DNA from: Bacteroidota bacterium | GTDB lineage: Bacteria > Bacteroidota > Bacteroidia > Chitinophagales > Chitinophagaceae | Assembly: GCA_947452905.1 (NCBI GenBank) | Contig: CANGEP010000002.1 | Location: 124,001-188,000 of the forward strand | Reading direction: 5' to 3' | DNA: 64,000 bases | Shown: positions 1 through 8,638 of the stretch, in pieces | How positions within the stretch are numbered: the first letter of the stretch is position 1 | Layout: the number at the start of each line of letters is the position of its first letter | Translations under genes and position numbers: made by a program | The notes under the pieces: generated by a model | Told to the model about the DNA's origin: nothing | What the model saw: only the letters and a program-made list of their open reading frames with translations | Database searches by the model: none

Positions 1-696
1 TTGTGAAACTTGCGTAAAGCCTGTTTTTTCGAATATAGTTAAAAAAGCTTGCCCTTCAGGAAAAGCGATTACACTTTCATTTAAATAAGCATATGCCGCT
101 TTATTACCTGAAAATATTTTTCCAATAGTAGGGGTAATCCATTTCATATATAAACTGTAAATGGGGTTAAACCAAAAACTGGTGGGTTGCGAAAATTCAA
201 GAATTACTAATTTACTTCCGGGAGTTAAAACGCGGTAAATTTCACTTAAGCCTTTTTCTAGATCTGCAAAATTTCGAACCCCGAAAGCCACCATGGCGCC
301 ATCAAAACTATTATCCTTAAAAGGGATGGCTGTGCTATCACCTAATTGTAAATCAATAATATCAGCTAATCCCTTGGCTTTAATTTTTATTCTTCCATAT
401 TCCATCATACCTTCTGATATATCAATGCCTGTAATTTTAGTAGGTTCAATTAATCGGTGGGCCATTAATGCCATGTCCGCAGTGCCTGTAGCAATATCCA
501 ATAAATGTTGCATCTTTTTTTGCTCAAACTGTGCGATGGCTTTTTTTCGCCATCCTTGGTCGATACCTAAACTTAAAAATCTATTTAAAAAATCATAACG
601 TTTGGCGATGGCATTAAACATACTTGCCACTTGCTCTTTTTTGGAGCCATCGGCTTTGGAATAAGGGATAATTTTGTCGTGGGCATATTGGCTCAT
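1..696 (-). CDS. ubiE: Demethylmenaquinone/ubiquinone methyltransferase UbiE/MenG (3' end off window)
   Basis: SAM-dependent C-methyltransferase that methylates the demethylmenaquinone ring in the last step of menaquinone synthesis. The 232 visible residues start MSQYAHDKIIPYSKADGSKK and include the SAM-binding stretch LLDIATGTADMAL, the family segment GIDISEGMMEYGR and the conserved GVRNFADLEKGL. The gene runs off the left edge, and by family length only about 10-15 C-terminal residues are missing. The ATG at 696 lies directly behind a -7 element (701-708), so the leader would be extremely short. It is divergent from rsgA, 41 bp away. Menaquinone is the expected acceptor for the complex I encoded further right. 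Confidence 0.93.
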   Translation of the reverse strand, partial: MSQYAHDKIIPYSKADGSKKEQVASMFNAIAKRYDFLNRFLSLGIDQGWRKKAIAQFEQKKMQHLLDIATGTADMALMAHRLIEPTKITGIDISEGMMEYGRIKIKAKGLADIIDLQLGDSTAIPFKDNSFDGAMVAFGVRNFADLEKGLSEIYRVLTPGSKLVILEFSQPTSFWFNPIYSLYMKWITPTIGKIFSGNKAAYAYLNESVIAFPEGQAFLTIFEKTGFTQVSQ

Positions 697-700
697 AGGG

Positions 701-708
701 CAAAGATA
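701..708 (-). promoter_or_regulatory. Bacteroidota -7 element for ubiE
   Basis: On the minus strand the bases read TATCTTTG, an exact match to the Bacteroidota -7 consensus TAnnTTTG, five bases before the ubiE ATG. No clear -33 TTG is seen at the usual distance. The call rests on the -7 match and its position. Confidence 0.5.
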
Positions 709-737
709 TTGAATTTTGTGGGTTATCTTCGTGGCCT

Positions 738-1661
738 ATGAGGGCCCGTGTTTATAAATCTACAGGTAGTTGGTACACCGTGAAAACGGAGGAGGGTAAC
801 TTTTGTCAAGCACGTATTAAAGGGGCTGTAAAATTGGATGAAATCACTTCTACTAATCCAATCGCAGTGGGTGATTGGGTGGAGTGCGAACAAGAAATAG
901 ATCAACCTACTATTATTATTTCTGCTATTATAGACCGTGACAATTACGTTGCCCGTCAATCACCACATAATAAAAGACAACAACACATAATTGCCTCTAA
1001 TCTGGATCAATCTATTTTGTTAGCCACTTTAAAATCACCTAAAACTTCGCAGGGTTTCATAGATCGATTTTTAATTTCCTGTGAAGCTTTTCATATTCCT
1101 GCTATTATAGTTTTTAATAAGTCAGATATCTATGGCCCCAAGGAAATGGCTATTTATGAAATGATGAAGGAAATTTATGAAAAAGTAGGCTATCAAGTTT
1201 TATTAATAAGCATTGAGAAACAAGAGGGCTTAGCAGCGGTTCAAAAAACTTTAACTGGTAAAACCACTTTAGTAAGTGGACATAGCGGGGTGGGAAAATC
1301 TTCATTTATTAATTTTTTATTTCCTTCCTTAGCAATAACTACTCAAGAAGTGAGTCAGTGGAGTGGCAAAGGAATGCATACTACTACATTCGCACAAATG
1401 TATGATTTGCCTCAAACAGGCGCTGTGATTGACACGCCGGGTATGAGAGAGTTAGGATTAGTGAATTTAGAAAGAGACGAATTAGCACAATATTTTCCTG
1501 AGATGCGCGCACAAATGCAATCTTGTCAATTTAATAATTGTCAACACATTAATGAACCTGGATGCGCAGTAAAAGCAGCTGTAGAAAAAGGGGTTATTTC
1601 GGAAGCAAGATTTTTTAGCTATGTTGATTTATGGCATGGGCTAGAAAGCTTCAAGTATTAA
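738..1661 (+). CDS. rsgA: Ribosome small-subunit-dependent GTPase RsgA
   Basis: Circularly permuted GTPase that assists late maturation of the 30S ribosomal subunit. An N-terminal OB-fold region is followed by the permuted G motifs in the order typical of the family: G4 NKSD at about residue 127, the P-loop GHSGVGKSS at about 181, and G3 DTPG at about 232. The zinc-binding tail is seen as C-x4-C-x-H-x5-C (CQFNNCQHINEPGC). The length of 307 residues is normal. The ATG at 738 follows a near-match -7 sequence (TATCTTCG, 724-731). Confidence 0.95.
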   Translation: MRARVYKSTGSWYTVKTEEGNFCQARIKGAVKLDEITSTNPIAVGDWVECEQEIDQPTIIISAIIDRDNYVARQSPHNKRQQHIIASNLDQSILLATLKSPKTSQGFIDRFLISCEAFHIPAIIVFNKSDIYGPKEMAIYEMMKEIYEKVGYQVLLISIEKQEGLAAVQKTLTGKTTLVSGHSGVGKSSFINFLFPSLAITTQEVSQWSGKGMHTTTFAQMYDLPQTGAVIDTPGMRELGLVNLERDELAQYFPEMRAQMQSCQFNNCQHINEPGCAVKAAVEKGVISEARFFSYVDLWHGLESFKY

Positions 1662-1664
1662 TAT

Positions 1665-2201
1665 TTATTTTTTTGGAGCCTCATTAGCATCATCGAACCA
1701 AGAAGCGTATTTCACATAGTTATTGGCAATTCTATGTATTTCTCCAGTTAATAAATCTTCGCTTACTGTTTTTACTTTTTTAGCGGGTACTCCTGCATAT
1801 ATATGGCCTTCTTCTACAATGGTGCCTTCTAGTACAACAGCCCCAGCTGCTATGATGGAGTTGGAGTGAATCACACATCCATCCATCACTATACTACCCA
1901 TACCAATAAGAACATTGTCGTGAATGGTGCAGCCGTGAACCATAGCATTATGGCCAATGGAAACATTGTTGCCAATGGTAGTAGGATGTTTTTGATAAGT
2001 ACAATGTATAATGGCCCCATCTTGTACATTCACTTTATTACCCATTTTTATAAAATGAACATCCCCTCTGATAACAGCATTAAACCAAACAGAACAATCA
2101 TCCCCCATAGAAACTTCTCCCAAAATGGTTGCGTTGGGGGCTATAAAACAATTATTGCCAAATTGAGGAACTTTCCCTTGAACTGCGAGTATGGTTGCCA
2201 T
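1665..2201 (-). CDS. Gamma-carbonic anhydrase family protein (left-handed beta-helix)
   Basis: A 178-residue hexapeptide-repeat protein of the gamma-carbonic anhydrase/YrdA group, cytoplasmic and probably trimeric. It has the family's metal histidines in IIHC and SIGHNAMVHG, the early motif VWFNAVIRGD, and repeated I-G-N/I-G-x hexapeptide turns through most of its length. The ATG at 2201 (MATILAVQGKV) is preferred; a longer reading from 2252 would overlap the divergent aminotransferase and add residues unlike the family. Many members have no proven carbonic anhydrase activity, so the substrate is uncertain. It is convergent with rsgA, with 3 bp between the stops. Confidence 0.85.
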   Translation of the reverse strand: MATILAVQGKVPQFGNNCFIAPNATILGEVSMGDDCSVWFNAVIRGDVHFIKMGNKVNVQDGAIIHCTYQKHPTTIGNNVSIGHNAMVHGCTIHDNVLIGMGSIVMDGCVIHSNSIIAAGAVVLEGTIVEEGHIYAGVPAKKVKTVSEDLLTGEIHRIANNYVKYASWFDDANEAPKK

Positions 2202-2235
2202 AAAAATGCGACTTTTGTAGCGCAATTTACTAGTA

Positions 2236-3429
2236 ATGTCCACAATAACCAATAGACAATATTTTTTTCAGCACTTAGCGCAAACTTCTGATAAACCTAT
2301 CGGTATAGAAGTAGCATCTGCAAAAGGCATTTATATCAAAGATGTAAAAGGGCAATCTTTTATGGATATGATTGCTGGTTTTAGTGTTTGTAATATTGGG
2401 CATAGTCATCCTTTAGTTGTAAAAGCGATACAAGAACAGATAGAAAAATACATGCATGTTATTGTTTATGGAGAATTTATCCAAAGCCCGCAAGTGCAAT
2501 ATGCCAAAGCGTTACTTCAGTTACTTCCCGAAAATTTATCAGCCGTATATTTTACCAATAGTGGCGCCGAAGCTACCGAAGGGGCCATGAAATTAGCTAA
2601 AAGAGTGACTGGCAAAACAAGAGTGGTTTCTTTTAAAGGCGCTTATCATGGATCAACACAAGGTGCATTAAGTATCATGGGCGACGAATATTTTAAAAAT
2701 GCATTTAGACCATTGCTTCCAGATACTTTGCAATTACGATATAATAATATAGAAGATATTGAACTTATTGATGATAAAGTAGCCTGTGTATTTGTAGAAA
2801 TAGTACAAGCAGAAACAGGGGTAACACCAGCCCATAAAGAATGGTTGATTGCCCTTCGAAAAAAATGCGATGATTTGTGTGTCTTACTTATCGCCGATGA
2901 GATACAGTCTGGATTTGGTCGTACCGGAACATTGTTTGCCTTCGAGCAATATGGAATAAGTCCCGATATCTTATTGTTAGGAAAAGCATTAGGCGCAGGT
3001 TTGCCATTAGGTGCTTTTATTGCATCACAAAAAATGATGAGTACCCTAACACATCATCCTGTATTAGGGCATATTACCACTTTTGGGGGCAACCCTGTTT
3101 CTTGTGCAGCGGGTTTAGCTGGCTTAGAGGTATTGGTAAATGAAACCTGGATTCAAGAAGTTGTCGAAAAACAAAACATATTGGTGAATGAGTTAATTCA
3201 TCCTGCTATCCTACAACGTTCTTATAAAGGCTTATGGATGTCATTGCAATTTTCATCGCCGGAGTTAACTAAAAAGATTGCGGCTACTTGCATCGAAAAT
3301 GGAATTATAACCGATTGGTTTTTATTTGCTGAAGACAAAATTCGAATTGCACCCCCTTTGTGTATCACCATTCCAGAATTAAAAACAGCCATTCAAAAAA
3401 TTATAAAAAGTATTGAAACTTCCTTGTAG
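2236..3429 (+). CDS. Class III (ornithine/acetylornithine-type) aminotransferase
   Basis: PLP-dependent fold-type I aminotransferase of 397 residues. Visible motifs are the pyridoxal-phosphate loop TNSGAEATEGAMKLA, the cofactor aspartate in IADEIQSGFGRTG, and the Schiff-base lysine in LLGKALGAGLPLGAF. The fold and length fit acetylornithine, ornithine or GABA aminotransferases. No arginine or proline genes are adjacent, so the exact substrate cannot be set and no symbol is given. It is divergent from the gamma-carbonic anhydrase gene, with 34 bp between the starts. Confidence 0.85.
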   Translation: MSTITNRQYFFQHLAQTSDKPIGIEVASAKGIYIKDVKGQSFMDMIAGFSVCNIGHSHPLVVKAIQEQIEKYMHVIVYGEFIQSPQVQYAKALLQLLPENLSAVYFTNSGAEATEGAMKLAKRVTGKTRVVSFKGAYHGSTQGALSIMGDEYFKNAFRPLLPDTLQLRYNNIEDIELIDDKVACVFVEIVQAETGVTPAHKEWLIALRKKCDDLCVLLIADEIQSGFGRTGTLFAFEQYGISPDILLLGKALGAGLPLGAFIASQKMMSTLTHHPVLGHITTFGGNPVSCAAGLAGLEVLVNETWIQEVVEKQNILVNELIHPAILQRSYKGLWMSLQFSSPELTKKIAATCIENGIITDWFLFAEDKIRIAPPLCITIPELKTAIQKIIKSIETSL

Positions 3430-3441
3430 ATACCCTCATTA

Positions 3442-4578
3442 TTAGCAATCTCCTGTTCGGCAATAACGACGATATAGAGATTCATATTTAGGAATAATAT
3501 GATGGATGTCAAAAAGTTTCGCTTGCTTTAATGCGTTTTGTTTAAAATTCTTTAAAGCAGTTTCGTCTTTTAATAATTCAATCGCTTTTTGGCTCATTGT
3601 TTGTACATCCCCAACAGCTGCAGTATATCCTGTTACGCCATCGATGTTAATTTCATTAAGCCCCCCTGCATTGGAGCTTACTACGACGGCACTTGCGGCC
3701 ATGGCTTCAAGGGCTGCTAAACCAAAACTCTCATATTCAGAAGGCAATAAGAATACATCACTAACGGCCAAAATCTCTTCCATTTGCTCTTGCTTGCCTA
3801 AAAAACGAACATCGGCTTCGATACCATATTGTCTAGCTAAGTCTTCGGCAGTAGGACGTTCAGGGCCATCACCAACCATTAATAATTTAGCCGGCATTTC
3901 GGCATGAATATTTTTAAAAATTTCCATCACGTCATCAATTCTTTTTATTTTTCTAAAATTAGAAGCGTGGATGATTATTTTTTCATTTTGGGGTGCAATC
4001 ACTTGTCTAAAAGCTGCCACTGGTTTTTTATTATAGCGATGTACGTCTACAAAATTATGGATCACTTCAATTTCTTTGCGAATATCAAAATGCTTTAAAG
4101 TTTCTTCTTTTAAATTTTCTGATACAGCAGTAATAGCGTCACTTTCATTGATAGAGAAAGTAACTACAGGTTCATAAGTTTTATCTCTTCCTACAAGTGT
4201 AATATCGGTGCCATGTAAGGTGGTAATTACAGGAACCGACCTGCCAATTTTTTGTTTTACAATTTGCTTGGCAGTATAGGCAGCAGAAGCATGGGGAATG
4301 GCGTAATGTGCATGAATCAAATCCAAGTCGTGATTTAAAATTACATCCACCATGGTAGAAGCCAATGCCAATTCATAAGGAGGATAATCAAATAATGGAT
4401 AGGTGGGTACTCTTACTTCATGATAAAAAATATTCGCATGAAAACCATTTAAACGCACAGGTTGTTGATAGGTAATAAAATGTATCTCATGACCTTTTTC
4501 TGCCAAGGCTTTACCAAGTTCGGTAGCTAAAACACCGCTTCCGCCAAAGGTAGGATAGCAAACAATACCAATCTTCAT
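3442..4578 (-). CDS. bshA: N-acetyl-alpha-D-glucosaminyl L-malate synthase BshA
   Basis: GT4-family glycosyltransferase that joins GlcNAc from UDP-GlcNAc to L-malate, the first step of bacillithiol synthesis. The N-terminus MKIGIVCYPTFGGSGVLATE, the segment DLIHAHYAIPHA, the motif TTLHGTDITLVG and the C-terminal donor site EYESFGLAALEAMA are typical of BshA. The length of 378 residues is normal. The gene is convergent with the aminotransferase. bshB and bshC are not in the window, so the pathway would have to be completed elsewhere. Confidence 0.92.
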   Translation of the reverse strand: MKIGIVCYPTFGGSGVLATELGKALAEKGHEIHFITYQQPVRLNGFHANIFYHEVRVPTYPLFDYPPYELALASTMVDVILNHDLDLIHAHYAIPHASAAYTAKQIVKQKIGRSVPVITTLHGTDITLVGRDKTYEPVVTFSINESDAITAVSENLKEETLKHFDIRKEIEVIHNFVDVHRYNKKPVAAFRQVIAPQNEKIIIHASNFRKIKRIDDVMEIFKNIHAEMPAKLLMVGDGPERPTAEDLARQYGIEADVRFLGKQEQMEEILAVSDVFLLPSEYESFGLAALEAMAASAVVVSSNAGGLNEINIDGVTGYTAAVGDVQTMSQKAIELLKDETALKNFKQNALKQAKLFDIHHIIPKYESLYRRYCRTGDC

Positions 4579-4667
4579 TTTACACTAGTTGAACATGCAA
4601 ATAACAACTAAATATTCAATAAAGTTTAATTATATTTAAGAATTATTTGAATGATAAAATTAACACT

Positions 4668-6041
4668 ATGCGTCAACTATTCGCTTTTATGCTATGCTTC
4701 CCTTTACTGGTGCAAGCCCAAGTAAATCAGGACAGTATCCAACTTAAAAAAATGTCTGATGAGATTTTAACCAATGGAAAAGCGTATGATTTATTGAGAG
4801 AGCTTACTAAAAAAATTGGAGGTCGTTTAGCGGGTTCACCACAACAACAAAATGCAGCTATTTGGGGAAAAAGAAATATGGATGCTTTGCAGGCAGATAA
4901 AGTATATTTTCAACCTTGTAAAACACCTGCTTGGCAAAGAGGGGGTAAGGATTTTGCAGCCATTGTTGGAGTGAATGGGGTGGCTACTAATACACCTTTA
5001 GCAGCATTGGCCCTAGGTAATTCATTAGGATCAAATGGCTTAATTGAAGCTGAAGTTTTAGCAGTGGCCAATTTTGATGAATTAGAAAAAAGAAAAGACG
5101 AAGTAAAAGGGAAGATAGTATACTACCATAGTGTGTTTGATGCGACCAAAGTGCAAACTTTTAAAGCCTATGGTGAGTCTGGTATTTATCGTGGCTCAGG
5201 CGCAAGTCGTGCTGCTAAATATGGCGCGGTGGGAGTGATGATTCATTCTTTAAGTACTGCTCCAGATAATGCACCACATACAGGTGGTATGAGATATGAC
5301 GATGCTTATCCAAAAATTCCTGCAGTAGCTTTAGGACCTAATGATGCAAAAGCATTGTATGCAATGACAAAAAAATCGACCGTACGTGCACAAATGCAAA
5401 CCTATGGATTTTTCTTGTCGGATGCAGATGAGAATAATGTAGTGGCTGAATTAAAAGGAAGTACTTATCCTGATGAAATTATCACCATTGGTGGACACTT
5501 AGATAGTTGGGATGTAAATGAAGGAGCACATGATGATGGCGCAGGTGTAGTTCAAACTATGGAAGTTTTAAGAACAATGAAAGCCTTGCATTATCAACCT
5601 AAACATACCATTCGTTTTGTATTGTTTGCCAACGAAGAAAATGGCGGCCGTGGTGGTGCTAAATATGCAGAGTTAGCAAAATTGAATAAAGAAAAACACA
5701 TATTTGCTTTAGAAAGTGATGAAGGTGGTTTTACGCCCAGAAGCATTGGTATTACTAGCTCCGAAGCCCAATTTAAAAGATTTGAAAAGTGGTCGGCTTT
5801 GTTAAAACCTTTTGGAACTGAAATTACGAGCGGTGGTGGTGGTGCAGATATTGGACCATTAGTAGGTTATGATAAAAGTATTATTTTATCTAGCTTGATT
5901 CCCGATAGTCAACGTTATTTTGATTTACATCATGCTAAAACAGATGTCTTTGAAAATGTAAATAAGCGTGAACTACTATTAGGCGCCGTAAATATTGCAG
6001 CGATTATTTATTTAGTGGATCAATATGGTGTGAATCCATAA
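4668..6041 (+). CDS. Exported M28-family metallopeptidase
   Basis: Zinc aminopeptidase-type enzyme of family M28 with a signal peptide (MRQLFAFMLCFPLLVQAQ), so it probably acts in the periplasm or outside the cell. A PA-like insert (about residues 120-240) precedes the catalytic domain. The di-zinc ligands can be read as GGHLDSWD, GAHDDGAG, NEENGG, ESDEGG and the late histidine in HHAKTD. The ATG at 4668 is preferred because it begins the signal peptide directly; an in-frame TTG at 4647 adds seven polar residues. A bidirectional terminator follows 22 bp after the stop. No T9SS C-terminal sorting domain is visible. Confidence 0.9.
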   Translation: MRQLFAFMLCFPLLVQAQVNQDSIQLKKMSDEILTNGKAYDLLRELTKKIGGRLAGSPQQQNAAIWGKRNMDALQADKVYFQPCKTPAWQRGGKDFAAIVGVNGVATNTPLAALALGNSLGSNGLIEAEVLAVANFDELEKRKDEVKGKIVYYHSVFDATKVQTFKAYGESGIYRGSGASRAAKYGAVGVMIHSLSTAPDNAPHTGGMRYDDAYPKIPAVALGPNDAKALYAMTKKSTVRAQMQTYGFFLSDADENNVVAELKGSTYPDEIITIGGHLDSWDVNEGAHDDGAGVVQTMEVLRTMKALHYQPKHTIRFVLFANEENGGRGGAKYAELAKLNKEKHIFALESDEGGFTPRSIGITSSEAQFKRFEKWSALLKPFGTEITSGGGGADIGPLVGYDKSIILSSLIPDSQRYFDLHHAKTDVFENVNKRELLLGAVNIAAIIYLVDQYGVNP

Positions 6042-6063
6042 TTATAAAAATTATTAAAATAAA

Positions 6064-6093
6064 AAAGCCCTTGATTTTTTCAAGGGCTTTTTT
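6064..6093. terminator. Bidirectional intrinsic terminator
   Basis: An 11-bp perfect stem (6064-6074 with 6080-6090), a 5-nt T loop and runs of T (plus strand) and A (minus strand) on either side. It sits between the convergent M28 peptidase and carB-half genes and can serve both. Confidence 0.9.
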
Positions 6094-6095
6094 AT

Positions 6096-7289
6096 TTATC
6101 GGCTCAGGTTCATCGAGCGTTCCTTATACAATGTTCTAAAATAAGGATCACGTAAATCTTTAATGAAACGAATGGCTTCGCCGGTGCTCTTCATCTCTGG
6201 TCCTAATTCTTTATTTACCCCAGGGAATTTATCGAAACTAAACACAGGCTCTTTTATCGCATAACCGTCTAGTTTTTTCTCCATGGTAAAGTCGGTTAAT
6301 TTATTAGCGCCTAACATAATTTTAGTAGCGATATTTAAATAAGGTATTTGGTAGGCCTTGGCAATAAACGGTGTAGTTCTGGAAGCTCTTGGATTGGCCT
6401 CGATAACATATACCTTATCATCTTTAATAGCGAACTGAATATTAATGAGCCCTTTAATTTTTAAAGCACGTGCAATTTTCTCACTGTAAAATTCCATGGT
6501 TTCTACTACGAGTGGTGTAAGGTTAAAAGCAGGTAATACAGCATTACTATCACCACTATGAATACCGGCAGGTTCGATATGTTCCATCACGCCCATCACG
6601 TGAAAATTTTCACCATCAAAAATGGCATCCACTTCGGCTTCTTGACAACGATCTAAGAAATGATCGATCAATATTTTATTATCTGGAATATGTTTTAAGA
6701 TACTTACCACAGAACTCTCTACTTCGGCGTCGTTTATCACAATTCTCATTCTTTGTCCTCCTATTACATAACTAGGACGCACCAAAACTGGATAGCCTAC
6801 TTTATTGGCAACTTCGATAGCTTCTTCGGCTGTATAGGCAGTGCCATATTCAGGATAAGGAATATTTAATTCTTTTAATAAGTCACTAAAACGTCCACGA
6901 TCTTCGGCAATGTCTAAGCTATCAAAAGAAGTACCAATTATTTTAATGCCTCTCTCTGTTAAACGTTTGGCTAATTTTAAAGCTGTTTGCCCTCCTAATT
7001 GTACAATCACTCCTTCTGGTTGTTCTAATTCGATGATTTCCCAAAGATGCTCCCAGAATACAGGCTCGAAATATAATTTATCGGCCATGTCAAAATCGGT
7101 AGATACGGTTTCGGGGTTACAGTTTACCATAATAGCTTCGTAACCAGATTCTTTTACCGCTAATAATCCATGTACACAACAATAATCAAATTCGATTCCT
7201 TGGCCAATACGATTGGGGCCACTACCTAGGACAATGATTTTCTTTTTTGCGGAACGTACCGATTCGTTGGAGTTAAGCTGTTTGCTCAT
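6096..7289 (-). CDS. carB: Free-standing C-terminal half of carbamoyl-phosphate synthase large subunit
   Basis: This protein covers only the second ATP-grasp half of CarB, the half that phosphorylates carbamate. It opens with the conserved VLGSGPNRIGQGIEFDYC and contains NCNPETVSTD, VQLGGQTALKLA, RPSYVIGGQRM, IMEHIE-like VMEHIEPAGIHSGDS and the metal-binding EANPRASRT. It stops shortly after GPEMKSTGEAI, so it lacks the MGS-like allosteric domain as well. About 540 residues of the normal N-terminal half are absent, and the gene immediately upstream is umuC, so this is not a simple frameshift within a full carB. The ATG at 7289 is preferred over a TTG at 7307, which lies inside a -7 promoter element. 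A separate N-half gene elsewhere is the simplest explanation. Confidence 0.88.
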   Translation of the reverse strand: MSKQLNSNESVRSAKKKIIVLGSGPNRIGQGIEFDYCCVHGLLAVKESGYEAIMVNCNPETVSTDFDMADKLYFEPVFWEHLWEIIELEQPEGVIVQLGGQTALKLAKRLTERGIKIIGTSFDSLDIAEDRGRFSDLLKELNIPYPEYGTAYTAEEAIEVANKVGYPVLVRPSYVIGGQRMRIVINDAEVESSVVSILKHIPDNKILIDHFLDRCQEAEVDAIFDGENFHVMGVMEHIEPAGIHSGDSNAVLPAFNLTPLVVETMEFYSEKIARALKIKGLINIQFAIKDDKVYVIEANPRASRTTPFIAKAYQIPYLNIATKIMLGANKLTDFTMEKKLDGYAIKEPVFSFDKFPGVNKELGPEMKSTGEAIRFIKDLRDPYFRTLYKERSMNLSR

Positions 7290-7304
7290 AGGGATAAAAT
7301 TGGG

Positions 7305-7335
7305 CAAAAATACGTTAGGGAACTCATTTCACCAA
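7305..7335 (-). promoter_or_regulatory. Promoter for the carB C-half gene
   Basis: The minus strand carries TATTTTTG at 7312-7305, an exact TAnnTTTG -7 element. A TTG at 7335-7333 sits 20 bp upstream, within the accepted 17-23 bp range. The predicted start of transcription is about ten bases before the ATG at 7289. Part of the promoter lies in the 3' end of umuC, which shows the half-gene is transcribed as its own unit. Confidence 0.6.
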
Positions 7336-8610
7336 GCATAGTTCATCCCATCTGGTTGTATATCTTTTACTGCGCTTTTCGCTACGCATTTTCCAGTTTT
7401 TTTGAGTCCCGCTCGTGCCAAATTTGAGTAGGTCGTTTCGATAAGCAGCGTTCATATTGTCGATAACATTCATTAGCTTTTTTCGCTTGGCATCGGTGGG
7501 AGCTACAAATAGATTGGTTTGTAAGGCATTGTCGGGAACAAATTCGCTTAAAATAACCCCTGCTTTTTTATAAATCTCCCCTGCTTCAAAAATGCTTTTA
7601 CCGATAGCTACTACTGCTTTTATAATATCGGGGGTAAGGTTACTTGGGTTATCGAGTAGGGCATAGCCACTTACTTGACGTCCTCGATGGTAATAACTGG
7701 CTTGTAATTGTACGGGTGCTTTTTTTAATAAAAAAACACTTACACCGGTAGCAGCACTATATTGTCTTCTTAGTTTTTCGGCCGCACGGGTGGCATAAGT
7801 AGCGAGCGCTTCTTCGATTTCCTGCCACTGGGTTACTTCTCTTCCAAACATACGCGTGGTGGCAATCATTTTTTTTTCGGTTCGAGGGGCTTGCATGCCA
7901 TGACTTTTATAGCCTTTTAATTCTCTAATTAATCGCATACCTACAATGCCTCCTAAAAAACGTTTACCCCAACTAAGGTCTTTTATACTCAATGCATAAG
8001 CAGTGTGAATACCGTATACTTTTAGTTTTTCGCTATAACTAAATCCAACGCCCCAAATATCTTCGACGGGCGTTTGTTGTAAGGCGGCTTGAATTTTTTT
8101 AGTGTCATCGAGAATCACAATGCAGTTGGTTTGTATTTTATTTTTTTTGGCAATACGGTTGGCTACTTTACTCAGCACTTTATTGGGACCTACGCCAATC
8201 GATACCGATATACCAGTCCAGGTTTCAATATTATTTTTAAGGGTAGTACAAAATTTTTGTAGCTCCTCGGGGGCAATATGGGAGAGATCTAAAAAAGCTT
8301 CGTCTACTGAATACACTTCCACATGACCCGGTGGTAGTAAGCTTCTCATGGTTTCCATTACGCGCCAACTTAAGTCGCCATATAAGTGATAGTTAGACGA
8401 AAAAGCGTGCACTTTATATTTTTCTATTAAGTCTTTGGCCTGAAAAAAAGGAAGCGCCATGCCAATACCAATTTTTTTGGCTTCGTCGGATCTGGATACA
8501 ATACAGCCATCATTATTACTTAACACCACAATAGGAGCGTGTAGTAAACGAGGTTGAAAAAGTCGCTCACAGGAACAATAAAAACTATTGCAATCAACAA
8601 TGGCTTGCAC
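7324..8610 (-). CDS. umuC: Y-family DNA polymerase UmuC (Pol V catalytic subunit)
   Basis: Translesion DNA polymerase of 428 residues, matching UmuC length. The palm begins VDCNSFYCSCERLF and contains the second metal motif YSVDEAFLDLS; the helix-hairpin region VEDIWGVGFSYSEKL follows. Near the C-terminus, QTNLF fits the beta-clamp binding motif QxxLF. It is the second gene of a umuD-umuC operon, 28 bp behind umuD. All catalytic acidic residues looked for are present, unlike its partner. It would act at stalled replication forks during DNA damage. Confidence 0.93.
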   Translation of the reverse strand: MQAIVDCNSFYCSCERLFQPRLLHAPIVVLSNNDGCIVSRSDEAKKIGIGMALPFFQAKDLIEKYKVHAFSSNYHLYGDLSWRVMETMRSLLPPGHVEVYSVDEAFLDLSHIAPEELQKFCTTLKNNIETWTGISVSIGVGPNKVLSKVANRIAKKNKIQTNCIVILDDTKKIQAALQQTPVEDIWGVGFSYSEKLKVYGIHTAYALSIKDLSWGKRFLGGIVGMRLIRELKGYKSHGMQAPRTEKKMIATTRMFGREVTQWQEIEEALATYATRAAEKLRRQYSAATGVSVFLLKKAPVQLQASYYHRGRQVSGYALLDNPSNLTPDIIKAVVAIGKSIFEAGEIYKKAGVILSEFVPDNALQTNLFVAPTDAKRKKLMNVIDNMNAAYRNDLLKFGTSGTQKNWKMRSEKRSKRYTTRWDELCLVK

Positions 8611-8638
8611 GGATAAATAATTTTAAAACCAGCTATAA

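Noticed and set aside
293..598. Plus-strand frame inside ubiE
   Set aside because: It is a shadow of the methyltransferase gene, whose own frame shows clear family motifs.
2202..2252. Extended start of the gamma-carbonic anhydrase gene
   Set aside because: It would overlap the divergent aminotransferase start by 17 bp, and the extra residues do not resemble the family.
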